A stretch of 33,964 nt of DNA from Nanobdellota archaeon (GCA_030699455.1 JAUYMN010000023.1:1-33964); one strand, 5' to 3'; counted from the first letter of the stretch, positions 7,662 to 15,885 are shown. A program made the numbers and translations. The notes: a model not told the origin generated them from the sequence alone.

Positions 7662-8358
7662 TATCCCATAATAAATTAAAATAATTCCTGTAACCGTCAG
7701 CTATCTCTTTCTCTTTAATAACCACTGCAAAAGGCCTTTCCTCACTCCAATGGATTATAGCGACATTATCACCATATATGTTCATTGCGGCTGGATTTTG
7801 AAATTCCTTTGGCAGATATCTTATCTGGGCATATTTGAAATTTCTTTTCTTCCTATAGTTTTCACCATATAATAATTTAACATGAATACTTTTTTGAACT
7901 CTCCTCTTATCAAACCAGTTAAAATAATATTTCATCATCGTCTGTGCCAGTGGAGATGCACCAATAATTAATATTTCACCGCCGGTTTTTATCTGATCCT
8001 CAAAAACATTTTTTAGTCCGTTTTTTCCTTTAAAAAAAACAGTGGTTTGTTTTTCCATTCCACCTAAATATTTTGTTTTTAATTTTGGTAGTATATTATC
8101 CAAAGCTTCTTGTTTCTCTTCAAGTAATTTTTTTAGCTTTTCAGGATCAACAGCCTCAAAGTATCTTACATTATTTTGTAGCATATAGCCTATCAAACCT
8201 TTCTCAGTTAGCCTTGCAACTGCATCATAAACAGATCTCCTGTGCACCCCTGACCTTTTAGCAATCATTCCAGCTGTACTCGGACCTAAATTAAGCAGTT
8301 CGAGATAAACTTTAGCCTCAACATTAGTCAATCCAAAAACTTCCAACGCTTTTTCCAT
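7648..8358 (-). CDS. TrmB-family transcriptional regulator
   Basis: A 236-residue protein. Residues 5-70 form a TrmB-type winged helix: LEVFGLTNVEAKVYLELLNLG, then AGMIAKRSGVHRRSVYDAV as the recognition helix and LTEKGLIGY as the wing. A short coiled segment (PEKLKKLLEEKQEALDNILP) follows, and the rest (about 105-236) matches the PLD-like effector-binding domain of TrmB proteins (GEILIIGASPLAQTMMKYYF). Known TrmB proteins sense sugars and repress or activate transport and metabolism genes, but the ligand here is unknown. A TATA box 27 nt before the ATG indicates a leaderless mRNA. Likely targets by proximity are the divergent 161-residue gene and the downstream secreted propeller gene. The family call is firm and the targets are inference. 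Confidence 0.85.
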   Translation of the reverse strand: MEKALEVFGLTNVEAKVYLELLNLGPSTAGMIAKRSGVHRRSVYDAVARLTEKGLIGYMLQNNVRYFEAVDPEKLKKLLEEKQEALDNILPKLKTKYLGGMEKQTTVFFKGKNGLKNVFEDQIKTGGEILIIGASPLAQTMMKYYFNWFDKRRVQKSIHVKLLYGENYRKKRNFKYAQIRYLPKEFQNPAAMNIYGDNVAIIHWSEERPFAVVIKEKEIADGYRNYFNLLWDIGKR

Positions 8359-8379
8359 GCAAACACTATCTCAAACAAG

Positions 8380-8391
8380 TATATAAATATT
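8380..8391 (-). promoter_or_regulatory. TATA box of the TrmB-like gene (leaderless)
   Basis: The coding strand reads AATATTTATATA, centred about 27 nt upstream of the ATG at 8358. That is the distance expected when transcription starts at or next to the start codon, and no ribosome-binding site is visible before the ATG. Confidence 0.6.
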
Positions 8392-8465
8392 GAGGTAAAC
8401 TATTACACCACATTTTTTATTTAATAACCCTTACTTAAGAATTCTAAGATATTGGAGGTACTAAA

Positions 8466-8951
8466 ATGGTACAAAGAACAGAGCTTGAAACTACAATAAG
8501 AAGAATGGTAGCAAATGATATACTTTCTAAACCCCTTTCAAGCCTCGGGCAAAAAGCTGCGAGAAGAAGAGATAGCCTATCAAAAGAAGCAGAAAGACTC
8601 CTCAGAACAGGGGCAAGATTAGATCTAGAAAGGGCTTTTGTCAGGATGGAAAGAACATCTGAAGAAAAGGCAAGAACTATGAGAGAGGGTATTGAAGCAT
8701 TTCAAGAGACTCACCCGAGATACGGAGCCATCCTAGAAGGCTTAATTAAAGAAAAAAGATTAAAAAATAACACGCAATTGGTTTATGGGATAGCCAATGG
8801 ATTTAATTTAGGTCTTGAAGAGTATAGAGGTGTAATGAGAGATTTGGGCATGAGCACGCGCCAGGCAGATGCAATGTATACGCATCTATTGGATATTTCA
8901 GAACAGCTCGGTAAGGCAGGGGAATACGAAGAAAGGACTATCCTCCTTTAA
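8466..8951 (+). CDS. Hypothetical all-helical protein, 161 residues
   Basis: I do not recognise this protein. It is soluble, Arg- and Glu-rich and predicted almost wholly helical, with long amphipathic stretches such as SLSKEAERLLRTGARLDLER and ERTSEEKARTMREGIEAFQE, and no Cys, signal peptide or membrane segment. A strong ribosome-binding site (GGAGGT, 8454-8459) lies 6 nt before the ATG, unlike most neighbours, which look leaderless. It is transcribed divergently from the TrmB-like regulator, 107 bp apart, so it may be a regulated target. A DNA- or RNA-binding or chaperone-like role would suit the charge, but nothing in the sequence decides it. Confidence 0.7.
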   Translation: MVQRTELETTIRRMVANDILSKPLSSLGQKAARRRDSLSKEAERLLRTGARLDLERAFVRMERTSEEKARTMREGIEAFQETHPRYGAILEGLIKEKRLKNNTQLVYGIANGFNLGLEEYRGVMRDLGMSTRQADAMYTHLLDISEQLGKAGEYEERTILL

Positions 8952-8970
8952 TTCTTTTAAAATCCAAAAA

Positions 8971-8981
8971 GATTTATAAAC
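8971..8981 (+). promoter_or_regulatory. TATA box upstream of the 181-residue membrane protein gene
   Basis: GATTTATAAAC lies about 35 nt before the ATG at 9011, right after the previous gene's stop. It fits an archaeal TATA box with a transcript leader of about ten bases. Confidence 0.5.
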
Positions 8982-9010
8982 AACTAATCAGTCTTTCAGA
9001 TAGTCACAAA

Positions 9011-9556
9011 ATGAGCCTAAAAAACAAAATCAGAAATTTTCAGATATTTGGTTTGAGCAATTATCTGCCGAAAAAGACGCATAAAATAATGTTGATTATT
9101 ATTCTCATTGGAATTTCATTCGTGGCAGGAAAAATCATTATTGACGATACTCCAACCACTACAGGTCTTGCTGTTGATGATGCTACCGAGGAATTAAACA
9201 CAAAAGAGCTATTACCTGTAGAGAATACAAAAAGCATAGAAGATACAACAGATAAGCCAGATTATGAAGTGTATGATTACTATGAATATGGTGGAGAATG
9301 CTCCTATAATATAAAAAAAGCAGAAGATGATGTAAATGATATCATATCTTACATAGACAACAATGAGCAAAAGTACAAAGACCTTGAAAAAGAGTATAAC
9401 GACTTAATATTAGAATATACTAAAAAGCTGGAAATCCTGAAAGAAAACTACGAGCCAAGAATCCAGAGCGCAAAAGAAGAAACTGAGATAAATCAAAAAG
9501 ATTTAAATACTGCACAAGAGAGATTACAGGAGTTGCAGAAATCCTGCGCATTTTAA
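9011..9556 (+). CDS. Membrane-anchored coiled-coil protein
   Basis: A 181-residue protein of unknown family. Residues 1-25 are basic and cytoplasmic, 26-42 form one membrane segment (IMLIIILIGISFVAGKIII), and then comes DDTPTTTGLAVDD, a TG-containing turn seen after signals in other secreted proteins of this window. A short acidic, Tyr-rich linker (DYEVYDYYEYGGEC) leads into a coiled coil of about 80 residues (DVNDIISYIDNNEQKYKDLE to NTAQERLQELQKSC). Two Cys residues bracket the coiled coil (in GGEC and the final SCAF), suggesting a disulfide or dimer link outside the cell. It is followed 36 nt later by another single-span surface protein. It is likely a surface stalk or tether. No enzymatic motif is visible. 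Confidence 0.65.
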   Translation: MSLKNKIRNFQIFGLSNYLPKKTHKIMLIIILIGISFVAGKIIIDDTPTTTGLAVDDATEELNTKELLPVENTKSIEDTTDKPDYEVYDYYEYGGECSYNIKKAEDDVNDIISYIDNNEQKYKDLEKEYNDLILEYTKKLEILKENYEPRIQSAKEETEINQKDLNTAQERLQELQKSCAF

Positions 9557-9592
9557 AAAGAGGCGTATAGAGAACGATGGGGGGACTCTAAA

Positions 9593-10018
9593 ATGAGCCT
9601 TGAAAGAAAAGAAAATAAATTATACATAACACTTGGAATTATAGTATTGCTTACTCTGCTGTTAAGTGTATTTACGTGGGGCTATCTATCAACAGATGAC
9701 TCAAAAATAAGCCAAATTGCAACACAAAATGTTGTTCAATCAGCAAACACACTTGGTGCAAGAGAAGTTGTAACAAAAGAGCTTCCAATATTGCCTCAGA
9801 GCATGAGAGAACAGTACAGAACAAGTCCGCCTGGAACAATCTTCAATAATTATGATATTCAGATTAATAACAGGTACAGCTATAGTTATCCTTCGTATAG
9901 GACAAAGTATTACCCAATGCATAGGAATGTAAGGCCCTATTATCCCAGATATTATCCATCACATGGATTTTCATATAAAAACAGTTTTGGAGATACTTAT
10001 GTTTATCGTGAATGGTAG
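9593..10018 (+). CDS. Single-span membrane protein with Tyr/Pro/Arg-rich tail
   Basis: A 141-residue protein of unknown family. Residues 10-32 are one hydrophobic segment (LYITLGIIVLLTLLLSVFTW), so the bulk is probably outside. The C-terminal 50 residues are strongly enriched in Tyr, Pro, Ser and Arg (SYSYPSYRTKYYPMHRNVRP, then YYPRYYPSHGFSYKNSFGDT), a low-complexity composition typical of adhesive or cell-wall-contact proteins. A GGGGAC stretch precedes the ATG. Its stop overlaps the possible upstream ATG of the next gene. It sits in a small group of surface proteins with the coiled-coil gene upstream. Function is not known. Confidence 0.65.
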   Translation: MSLERKENKLYITLGIIVLLTLLLSVFTWGYLSTDDSKISQIATQNVVQSANTLGAREVVTKELPILPQSMREQYRTSPPGTIFNNYDIQINNRYSYSYPSYRTKYYPMHRNVRPYYPRYYPSHGFSYKNSFGDTYVYREW

Positions 10019-10626
10019 ATATGTCTAAAAAAGTAACTCATCCTAAGATATCAGTATATCGGCTCAATTCTGGGTGGTGTGCCACTCTTTACTCTAAAGA
10101 AAACCCATTAAGTGCAACCTATAATGATGGAGGAATATCTTACTTAAGATGGATTTCTGAAAAGGCAGATATCATAAATAAAGATAAATCCCTCTACTTG
10201 GAGCAGATATTAACAACAGATACACCCCCAGATATGTGGGTAGCAAACCATCCAACATTTAAACAGATAACAGATTCCGAACTAAAGGATATTATAAAAA
10301 ATATAAGGAGCTCTAACGGGAGGCTTCACACCATACTTCTTTATAGAATCAATAATGGTTTTGGAACGACATTAGAAAGAAGTGATGGTATTTCACTTTC
10401 ATCGTTTGACGGTGCGGAAAAAATAAGCAAAGCATACACTGAAATGGTGCAAAGACAGATGTTATACTTGAGAAAAGAAGAGCCATACGCCACGGCAATA
10501 GATAAAATCAGTGCAGGCATACCAAAAAGAATCAAAAATAGAAAAGATGCAATGCCCCTTTCAGAAAGAATGGTTAAAAAAATTATCAAAAAAATAAAAG
10601 GAGCTGATAAAACAAAGAAGATATAA
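10012..10626 (+). CDS. Hypothetical protein with two related halves
   Basis: A 204-codon frame; the fourth codon (Met, 10021, MSKKVTHPKISV) is as plausible a start and would remove the 7-nt overlap with the upstream gene. The protein has an internal duplication: ISVYRLNSGWCATLYSKENP near residue 13 resembles TILLYRINNGFGTTLERSDG near residue 106, each followed by a segment that ends in a helix (SLYLEQIL and QMLYLRKEEP). The last 40 residues are very basic (KRMKNRK-like, ending KKIIKKIKGADKTKKI), which suggests nucleic acid contact. No membrane segment is seen. I know no family for it. It ends 24 nt before the carbamate kinase ATG, and the kinase promoter overlaps its 3' end. Confidence 0.6.
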   Translation: MVDMSKKVTHPKISVYRLNSGWCATLYSKENPLSATYNDGGISYLRWISEKADIINKDKSLYLEQILTTDTPPDMWVANHPTFKQITDSELKDIIKNIRSSNGRLHTILLYRINNGFGTTLERSDGISLSSFDGAEKISKAYTEMVQRQMLYLRKEEPYATAIDKISAGIPKRIKNRKDAMPLSERMVKKIIKKIKGADKTKKI

Positions 10627-10629
10627 ATA
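10620..10629 (+). promoter_or_regulatory. TATA box of carbamate kinase gene (leaderless)
   Basis: GATATAAATA is centred about 26 nt before the ATG at 10651, overlapping the stop codon of the previous gene. No ribosome-binding site is visible, so a leaderless transcript is likely. Confidence 0.6.
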
Positions 10630-10650
10630 ATAACAAACTGATAATCCCAT

Positions 10651-11589
10651 ATGAAAAAGGGTGAAAAAATAGTGATAGCACTTGGTGGCAACTCACTCAT
10701 AAAAAAGGGGCAAAAACCAACAATTTCTAACCAATTCAAGAATACACAAAAAACATTAGAACAGCTCATTCCAATAATAAAAAATAATAAAGTTGTAATA
10801 ACGCATGGCAACGGGTTTCAGGTTGGAAACATCCTTATACGTGTCGAAGAATCCCTTGGAAAGGCTTACTCTATCCCTTTGGAAATTTGTGTAGCAGAAT
10901 CACAAGGAGAATTAGGATACATGATTGAACAGAATCTGCAAAATATCTTAAATGAGCAAAAAATAAAACGCCCCGTGGTAAGCATCCTTACACAAGTAAT
11001 TGTAGACAAAAATGATAAAGCTTTCAAGAACCCAACAAAGCCAATAGGTCCGTTTTACACAAAATCACAAGCTGAAAGATTAAAGAAAGATGGTTTTAGT
11101 ATAACAGAGCAAAAAGGAAGGGGCTACAGAAAAGTTGTTGCTTCTCCAATTCCAAAATATATTGACGATATTAAGATAATTGACACTTTGCTAAAAAATA
11201 ATATAATTGTCATAGCTGCTGGTGGTGGTGGCGTTCCTGTGATAAAAGAAAAAAATAAGCTTAAAGGCGTCCACGGTGTAATTGACAAAGATCTAGCATC
11301 TGCATGTTTAGCAACATCAATAAATGCATCGGTGTTAATAATCCTTACTGGTGAACCATGTGCCTATCTAAACTACAAAAAATCAAATCAAAAACAGATA
11401 AGGAATTTGACAATAATCCAAGCTAAAAGATACCTAAAAGAAAATCATTTCCCTCCTGGATCCATGGGGCCAAAAATACAGTCGGCAATAAATTTTATTA
11501 CTTCTGGTGGCAAAAAGGTAATAATAACTTCCTCAGGCAATCTAAAAAAAGCAATGAAGGGACAAGCCGGAACAACAATTACAGAATAA
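10651..11589 (+). CDS. arcC: Carbamate kinase
   Basis: A 312-residue amino-acid-kinase-fold enzyme that interconverts carbamoyl phosphate plus ADP with ATP plus carbamate. The sequence has the N-terminal VIALGGNSLIKKGQ phosphate loop, VVITHGNGFQVGNILIR (the family's THGNGPQVG motif with Pro replaced by Phe), GRGYRKVVASPIPKYI, the VIAAGGGGVPV loop, and GVHGVIDKDLASACLA for nucleotide binding. The C-terminal FPPGSMGPKIQSAINFI is also characteristic. Length is normal. In archaea this enzyme can make ATP from carbamoyl phosphate or supply carbamoyl phosphate for citrulline. It stands 48 nt before the cpgS-like gene, which has its own TATA box, and two genes before a carbamoyltransferase, so the module turns on carbamoyl phosphate. 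Confidence 0.95.
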   Translation: MKKGEKIVIALGGNSLIKKGQKPTISNQFKNTQKTLEQLIPIIKNNKVVITHGNGFQVGNILIRVEESLGKAYSIPLEICVAESQGELGYMIEQNLQNILNEQKIKRPVVSILTQVIVDKNDKAFKNPTKPIGPFYTKSQAERLKKDGFSITEQKGRGYRKVVASPIPKYIDDIKIIDTLLKNNIIVIAAGGGGVPVIKEKNKLKGVHGVIDKDLASACLATSINASVLIILTGEPCAYLNYKKSNQKQIRNLTIIQAKRYLKENHFPPGSMGPKIQSAINFITSGGKKVIITSSGNLKKAMKGQAGTTITE

Positions 11590-11607
11590 TACACACCCAA
11601 AAGATAC

Positions 11608-11617
11608 TTATATATAT
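11608..11617 (+). promoter_or_regulatory. TATA box of the cpgS-like gene (leaderless)
   Basis: CTTATATATATGG is centred about 26 nt before the ATG at 11638, in the short gap after the carbamate kinase stop. The lack of a ribosome-binding site supports a leaderless start. Confidence 0.6.
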
Positions 11618-11637
11618 GGGAAAAACGGCGTAAAAGT

Positions 11638-12957
11638 ATGCAAAAAAGGGTGGTGATAATGGGTGCAGCAGGCAGAGACTTCCATAACTTCTTGGTATAT
11701 TTTAAAGACAACCCACAATACAATGTCATATGCTTCACAGCAGAGCAGATTCCCGGGATATCTGACAGAAAATTTCCTGCATCGTTGGCAGGGAAAAATT
11801 ACAAGAAAGGAATTCCCATATATCCAGAATCACAGCTTTCAGGAATAATAAAAAAAAATAAGATAGATGAAGTATTTCTTTCATATTCTGATTTATCACA
11901 CTTGGATGTTATGCATAAGGCATCCATAGTTCAAGCAGCAGGTGCAACATTTATTCTTTTAGGCACAAAAGATACGCAGATAGAATCAAAAGTTCCAATC
12001 ATCTCTATAACTGCCGTAAGAACAGGGTGTGGAAAAAGCCAGACATCGAGAAAAGTTGCAGAAATCTTAAGAGATCAAAAATACAAAGTAGTTGCAATCA
12101 GGCATCCAATGCCATATGGAGACTTGAAAAAACAGGAAGTAGAAAGATTCTCAACATATGAAGACATGATAAATAATAAATGCACAATTGAAGAAAGAGA
12201 AGAGTATGACCCGTGGGTGCAGCTAGGCATTCCAGTTTATGCAGGTGTAGACTATAAAAAAATATTAATGAAGGCAGAAAAAGAAGCAGACATAATCATT
12301 TGGGATGGTGGCAACAATGACTTTTCATTTTACAAACCAGATATAAGCATAGTTGTGACTGATCCTCACAGGGTCGGACATGAATTATTATATTATCCTG
12401 GAGAAACAAATTTTAGGTCTGCAGACGTTATAGTCATAAACAAAGTAGATTCCGCACCTAAAGAAAAAGTAAAAAAACTAAGGGAGAATATAAGATTGTA
12501 CAATCCAAAGGCAAAAGTAATAACAGCTGCATCAGAACTGATAATCACCACACCCAAACCATTGAAAAACAAAAAAGTATTAATTGTTGGAGATGGACCA
12601 ACACTAACTCATGGCGGGATGTCATTCGGAGCAGGAACAATAGCAGCAAAAAGATACAAAGCAAAAATGTTAAGTCCATATAAGTTTGCAATAGGGACAA
12701 TAAAAGATACTTATGAAAAATATCCTCATTTAAAAAAGAGTTATGAGCTTCCAGCAATGGGATATAGCCGAAAACAAAATATGGATTTGCAAAACACAAT
12801 TAACAAATCAAATGCAGACATAATCATTGACGGAACACCTGTTAACCTGAAAAAGCAGATAAAACTAAAAAAGGAATTTGTAGAAGTAGATTACATATTA
12901 AAAGAAATAGGAAGACCAAATTTAAAAGACATATTAAAATCAATAAAGAAAAAATGA
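11638..12957 (+). CDS. P-loop NTPase of the cyclic 2,3-diphosphoglycerate synthetase-like family
   Basis: A 439-residue protein that resembles archaeal proteins annotated as cyclic 2,3-diphosphoglycerate synthetase (cpgS). It has an N-terminal Rossmann-like part (VVIMGAAGRDFHNFLVYFKD), then a P-loop at about 127-135 (VRTGCGKSQTSRKV), RHPMPYGDL, EREEYDPWVQLGIPVYAGVD, a Walker-B-like IIWDGGNNDFSFYKPD, and a GTPase-like NKVD (VIVINKVDSA). The last part (LIVGDGPTLTHGGMSFGAGT) is also family-typical. Whether members without thermophilic hosts make cyclic 2,3-diphosphoglycerate is doubtful in my view. Its 4-nt overlap with the carbamoyltransferase and its position behind carbamate kinase suggest a step linked to carbamoyl phosphate or a regulatory NTPase. 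The family call is good and the function is open. Confidence 0.75.
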   Translation: MQKRVVIMGAAGRDFHNFLVYFKDNPQYNVICFTAEQIPGISDRKFPASLAGKNYKKGIPIYPESQLSGIIKKNKIDEVFLSYSDLSHLDVMHKASIVQAAGATFILLGTKDTQIESKVPIISITAVRTGCGKSQTSRKVAEILRDQKYKVVAIRHPMPYGDLKKQEVERFSTYEDMINNKCTIEEREEYDPWVQLGIPVYAGVDYKKILMKAEKEADIIIWDGGNNDFSFYKPDISIVVTDPHRVGHELLYYPGETNFRSADVIVINKVDSAPKEKVKKLRENIRLYNPKAKVITAASELIITTPKPLKNKKVLIVGDGPTLTHGGMSFGAGTIAAKRYKAKMLSPYKFAIGTIKDTYEKYPHLKKSYELPAMGYSRKQNMDLQNTINKSNADIIIDGTPVNLKKQIKLKKEFVEVDYILKEIGRPNLKDILKSIKKK

Positions 12958-13883
12958 AACACTTAATATCTATAGCAGACATGACGCCAAAAGAATTCAG
13001 ATATCTTATTGATAAGGCTATTGAAATAAAGGCAAGACCAAAGACATATGCCCAGAAGTTATATGAAAAAACACTCCTTATGATGTTTGAAGCCCCGTCA
13101 TTAAGAACAAGAGTCTCGTTCGAAGTGGCCATGACACAGCTTCACGGACACGCTATAAACTACTATATGGAGCATTCTCCATGGGGATTAGGCAAGGAAT
13201 CAATGGAAGATGTTGCCAAAACAATAAGCCAGTATTGTGATATTGCCGCAGCACGAATATATTCGCATCAGGAATTAAAGAAGTTATCAAGAGAGTCATC
13301 AATACCAGTAATTAACATGATGACCAACAACGGGCATCCAAGCCAAATTCTCGGGGATTTTTTAACAATAAAGGAAAAATTAAACAAGCTGGAAAACTTA
13401 AAGATTGTATACTTAGGGGATGCAAAAAATAATGTAACATACTCCCTGATGAGAGCATGTGCATTAACAAAGAACAATTTTATAATAGCATGCCCTGCAA
13501 ATAAAGAATACCGTCCTGAAAAATATGTAATTGATGAAACAAAAAAGTTATCAAAGAAGTACAAGGGGGAAATTTCAATAACATCAAACCCTCTAAAAGC
13601 AGCAAAGGATGCCGATATAATTTACACAGATTCTTGGATGTCTTATCGCATACCAAAATCACAAAAACAGAAGAGACTAAAGGATCTTAAGAATTTTCAG
13701 GTAAACAAAAAACTATTTTCAGTAGCAAAAAAATCAGCATTATTCATGCATTGTCTGCCTGCAACGAGGGGAAATGAAGTAAGTAAAGAAATAATAGACG
13801 GAAAAATGTCTATTGTATTCCCACAGGCTCAAAATAGGCTACATATACAAAAAGCAATACTTCTAACCCTTTTGGGAAGATAA
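12954..13883 (+). CDS. argF: Ornithine carbamoyltransferase-like enzyme with altered motifs
   Basis: A 309-residue transcarbamylase that moves the carbamoyl group from carbamoyl phosphate to an amino acceptor. It opens with KHLISIADMTPKEFRYLIDK, as in OTCases, and has the HCLPA motif (266-270) typical of ornithine enzymes, NNGHPSQILGD for carbamoyl phosphate and acceptor-domain folding, and YLGDAKNNVTYSLM. Two sites depart from the textbook. The carbamoyl phosphate loop STRTR reads SLRTR (49-53), and the ornithine-binding SMG loop reads WMSYRIPK. Both affect substrate contact, so the acceptor might be ornithine or a different amine. It overlaps the cpgS-like gene by 4 nt and abuts the next membrane protein gene with no gap. 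With arcC it could run carbamoyl phosphate to ATP, or citrulline synthesis. Confidence 0.8.
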   Translation: MKHLISIADMTPKEFRYLIDKAIEIKARPKTYAQKLYEKTLLMMFEAPSLRTRVSFEVAMTQLHGHAINYYMEHSPWGLGKESMEDVAKTISQYCDIAAARIYSHQELKKLSRESSIPVINMMTNNGHPSQILGDFLTIKEKLNKLENLKIVYLGDAKNNVTYSLMRACALTKNNFIIACPANKEYRPEKYVIDETKKLSKKYKGEISITSNPLKAAKDADIIYTDSWMSYRIPKSQKQKRLKDLKNFQVNKKLFSVAKKSALFMHCLPATRGNEVSKEIIDGKMSIVFPQAQNRLHIQKAILLTLLGR

Positions 13884-15161
13884 ATGGCAGATAAAAAAGC
13901 TATAACTTATGCAAGAGAACTTCTAAAGAGGGGATACACAAAAGATGCAGCAAGAGATATTCTCTTTTCAAAAGGTATGAATGAGTCTGAAGCAAATATA
14001 ATTATTAGAAAAGCCTCAAAACCAGAGAAGAACATAAATATCTCCCATCTGCTCCTGATAGCAATTGCATTGATAATTATGCTGATTCCCATCATGTTTA
14101 TATTAACCAAGGGTGCAGTGGTCACAGAACCAGAAAACAGCAGCATAAATTCCGTACCGGCCAATTACCAAAAAACAGTAGAAAATTACAAATGTTCGAT
14201 AAATGAAGACTGTTTTTATGATGAGGTGTGCATTAATCAGCAATGCGTTAGAATATCCTGTAATGCTTGTGAATATCTTGTTGACCATTCATGCGTACCA
14301 ATGACATGCGATGACAGCAACGCCTGCACAGATGATTCATGTTCAGGAGGAATATGCTCAAACAATATAATAGAAAACTGCACAAAGATTGAAAGCAATA
14401 TTACATATGAATGTTTCTCAGATTTTGATTGTTCAGATGGCAATCTCTCAACATTAGACTTATGCAAGTCTCCAGAAGAAAACCAATCAAAAATATGTTT
14501 TAATATAATACCTGAATGTTCTAATAATGATGACTTCTGTCCTGAAAACTGTACATCCTCAAATGACAATGATTGTTCTGGTACATGCGGAAATAATATA
14601 ACGGAATCGCCAGAAACATGTGATGGAGACTGTCCTGTTAAAATAGAAGACTGTGATGACAGCAACGCCTGCACCATGGATACCATAATTGGTGTATCTG
14701 CATCTTGTAATTCACAGTGCATCAACACCGAGATAACAACATGCACAAATGATGATAATTGCTGTGCAATAGGATGCAATTTCACAGTAGATAACGATTG
14801 TCCGCCTTCCTACACAACCATATCGACAGGCAGTTTTGCATCAGTACAAAGAGCAACACAGGGAGAGGTAAAGATATATCATTATGAAGACAACACATAT
14901 GTTTTAGAATTTGGACAATTATTCTCAATATCAGATACGACACTGAGTCAGTCTCTAAAAGTCTATCTGGCAAAAAAACCAGTAATAGGCTCAAAAACTG
15001 ATTTGGATTATGGTAACTTTGCCCTTGGACAGCTGAAATCACTAAGCGGGAAGCAGGAATATGTAATATCCCCTTACGTAGAAGATATAAGCGCATATAA
15101 CAGCATAGCAATATATCATGAAACATATCAGGGAGTATTTGCATATGCAACAATAAGCTAA
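13884..15161 (+). CDS. Membrane-anchored Cys-rich protein with C-terminal DM13-like domain
   Basis: A 425-residue surface protein in four parts. Residues 1-45 form a short cytoplasmic helical domain (YARELLKRGYTKDAARDILF, then SEANIIIRKA) of the UBA-like kind. Residues about 53-75 are one membrane span (LLLIAIALIIMLIPIMFILT). Residues about 105-310 are Cys-rich, with repeated DSNACTDDSC and NDNDCS style motifs spaced like small disulfide or metal-binding modules. Residues about 315-425 match the DM13 pattern (TGSFASVQRATQGEVKIYHY, VLEFGQLF, LKVYLAK, FALGQLKSLSGKQEYVISPY). DM13 domains are proposed redox modules with a conserved Cys near the end; here that position reads AIYHETYQG, without Cys. 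It starts right after the carbamoyltransferase stop. It is probably a surface adhesin or redox protein. Confidence 0.75.
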   Translation: MADKKAITYARELLKRGYTKDAARDILFSKGMNESEANIIIRKASKPEKNINISHLLLIAIALIIMLIPIMFILTKGAVVTEPENSSINSVPANYQKTVENYKCSINEDCFYDEVCINQQCVRISCNACEYLVDHSCVPMTCDDSNACTDDSCSGGICSNNIIENCTKIESNITYECFSDFDCSDGNLSTLDLCKSPEENQSKICFNIIPECSNNDDFCPENCTSSNDNDCSGTCGNNITESPETCDGDCPVKIEDCDDSNACTMDTIIGVSASCNSQCINTEITTCTNDDNCCAIGCNFTVDNDCPPSYTTISTGSFASVQRATQGEVKIYHYEDNTYVLEFGQLFSISDTTLSQSLKVYLAKKPVIGSKTDLDYGNFALGQLKSLSGKQEYVISPYVEDISAYNSIAIYHETYQGVFAYATIS

Positions 15162-15162
15162 G

Positions 15163-15852
15163 ATGAAAAAATTCATAATAACAATAATCCTTGTATTGCT
15201 GATAACATCGTGTGTTGCGGAAAAAGAAGCTGGAAAAATTATCAAAAAGAAAGTTTCACTGACAACACCAGATAATGTAAAGATTTTTGGTGACTTTTAT
15301 CCTGGACCATCAATAAAGGGTATAATTCTTCTTCCAATGTTCAACAGCAGCAGAGAATCATGGAATGAAATCATAAAAGATTTACAAAAAGAAAAATATA
15401 ACATACTTGCAATAGATCCGCGCGGACATGGTGAGAGCACATATAATCTAAGTGAGCCAAATGAAATGGTCATTGACACTAAAACAGCATTTGAATATTT
15501 AATAGCCAACAACATAGAGCAGATATCAATAATAGGTGCATCAATAGGTGCAAACACTGCATTAAATTTTGCAATAGACGAACCAAGAATCCAGAGCATA
15601 ATTCTTATATCACCTGGACTGGATTACCAAGGTGTTTTAACCTCTTCAACAATTAGAGATTATAACAAGCCTCTACTGATTATAGCAGGTAAAAAAGATG
15701 TATATGCATGGGAATCATCACGAACATTATTCAACTCATCTCCAAGCAGAGTAAGATTGCAGGGCTATGAGACAGATGCACACGGTACAAATATTCTAAA
15801 GGAAATTCCAGAATCAAAGCAGTTCATAATAAACTGGTTAAAAACAAATTAG
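15163..15852 (+). CDS. Secreted or lipid-anchored alpha/beta hydrolase
   Basis: A 229-residue alpha/beta hydrolase. The N-terminus (MKKFIITIILVLLITSCVAE) is a signal with a lipobox-like ITSC, so the mature protein may start at a lipidated Cys outside the membrane. The catalytic triad can be placed: the nucleophile Ser in IIGASIGANTA, the Asp in IAGKKDVYAWESS and the His in ETDAHGTNIL. RGHGES follows the oxyanion strand (YNILAIDPRGHGES). The length is short but complete. It begins 1 nt after the DM13 protein stop, so it is cotranscribed with that surface protein. Substrate is unknown; esterase or lipase action on host or environmental lipids is a guess. It converges on the large minus-strand gene with a 33-nt gap. 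Confidence 0.85.
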   Translation: MKKFIITIILVLLITSCVAEKEAGKIIKKKVSLTTPDNVKIFGDFYPGPSIKGIILLPMFNSSRESWNEIIKDLQKEKYNILAIDPRGHGESTYNLSEPNEMVIDTKTAFEYLIANNIEQISIIGASIGANTALNFAIDEPRIQSIILISPGLDYQGVLTSSTIRDYNKPLLIIAGKKDVYAWESSRTLFNSSPSRVRLQGYETDAHGTNILKEIPESKQFIINWLKTN

Positions 15853-15885
15853 CCCTGTTCCATTTATATAATTTTAATTCTTAAA

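Noticed and set aside
14237-15245. Minus-strand frames of 182 and 123 residues opposite the DM13 gene
   Set aside because: They are shadows of a gene with clear signal, span and domain patterns. Their Ser/His/Leu-rich composition is the complement of Cys/Asp-rich coding DNA.
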